A stretch of DNA of 64,000 nucleotides from Ensifer sesbaniae (GTDB lineage: Bacteria; Pseudomonadota; Alphaproteobacteria; Rhizobiales; Rhizobiaceae), in NCBI RefSeq assembly GCF_013283665.1, contig NZ_JABEKU010000001.1:2480001-2544000 (forward strand). Direction: 5' to 3'. Positions 63,837 through 64,000 of the stretch are shown piece after piece (the stretch's first letter is position 1; every line of letters begins with the position of its first letter). Under the pieces are notes generated by a model. It searched no databases. It saw only the letters and a program-made list of their open reading frames with translations, and was not told the DNA's origin. Both the position numbers and the translations under genes were made by a program.

Positions 63837-64000
63837 TCACTTCACCTTCTCTACGTCAGGCAGTTTCCAGCTCTTGTCGAACAGCGGCTTTTCCGGGCCG
63901 TAGAGCCGGAAGAGCAGTTCGAACTTGCGGCTCGGGTCCACCGGCACCCAGTTGGCCTCCTTGCCCTCAGGCGCCTTTGGCCCGAAATAGACATCGACCG
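63837..64000 (-). CDS. DUF1254/DUF1214 protein, 3' part cut by window end
   Basis: The last 54 codons (VDVYFGPKAPEGKEANWVPV, then DPSRKFELLFRLYGPEKPLF and DKSWKLPDVEKVK) match the DUF1214 C-terminus, as in the paralogue at 44403-45839. The 5' part lies beyond 64000, so length and start are unknown. Confidence 0.8.
   Translation of the reverse strand, partial: VDVYFGPKAPEGKEANWVPVDPSRKFELLFRLYGPEKPLFDKSWKLPDVEKVK

Noticed and set aside
1-64000. tRNA, rRNA or known riboswitch
   Set aside because: No convincing cloverleaf, rRNA segment or riboswitch core was recognised by eye; a covariance search was not possible.

Overview
The window is about 64 kb of high-GC alphaproteobacterial DNA, most probably from Rhizobiaceae (Sinorhizobium/Ensifer or a close Rhizobium). 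The main reasons are a truncated second FtsZ (FtsZ2 type) without the C-terminal tail, a napEFDABC operon, several class III nucleotidyl cyclases including two cyclase-TPR proteins, two HWE-type histidine kinases, and dense rhizobial intergenic repeats (RIME-like paired palindromes and other palindromic families). This is inference from gene content; no 16S or tRNA gene was seen.

Region by region. 1-6.8 kb: a frameshifted MscS channel, a small secreted protein abutting a 5'-truncated GT39-like gene, ftsZ2, a GST, and a Doc-type toxin gene whose active site is split by one extra base, with its small partner gene. 6.8-11.1 kb: an iron-type ABC importer (ATPase, fused permease, binding protein) and a small membrane protein. 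11.1-14.0 kb: an ECF41 sigma factor with its AhpD-like partner and a near-ideal ECF41 promoter, then a RidA/TetR divergent pair with three operators. 14.3-20.6 kb: a PPOX flavoprotein, a Cache-domain cyclase bracketed by two CTAG-bounded repeats, a deaminase, a tandem palindrome array, a purine permease and a GST. 20.8-25.6 kb: a small secreted protein, gene remnants, and a three-gene operon (DUF3604, rotamase, HupE/UreJ-like) behind a FixK/FNR-type box. 25.7-30.4 kb is accessory: an IS110/IS1111-type element, a small membrane protein, a frameshifted GYD gene, an AT-rich stretch and an RTX protein.

30.5-45.8 kb: an EF-G-like GTPase, a GST, an aldo/keto reductase, a cyclase-TPR protein, a Xre/RES toxin-antitoxin pair, a GNAT, an MFS exporter, an HWE kinase, a GFA protein, a CxxC-containing cyclase and a DUF1254 protein. 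46-52.9 kb: an outer-membrane-barrel-like protein, a YciI protein and napEFDABC (periplasmic nitrate reductase) with a FixK-type box upstream. 53.2-64 kb: a DHA2 exporter with divergent LysR, an arsenic locus (arsR, arsC, ACR3, divergent DUF6428), a second cyclase-TPR protein, a MarR-GNAT fusion with paired operators, an HWE kinase with a single-domain response regulator, a YedK/HMCES-like protein, and the 3' end of a second DUF1254/DUF1214 gene.

The genes mostly form small independent modules: signalling (four cyclases, two kinases), detoxification and export, low-oxygen respiration (nap), arsenic resistance and toxin-antitoxin pairs. The best candidates for undescribed biology are the DUF3604-rotamase-HupE operon with its FixK-like site, the IS110-family 3' noncoding segment as a possible guide-RNA gene, and the CTAG-bounded repeats that supply stop codons to three genes.
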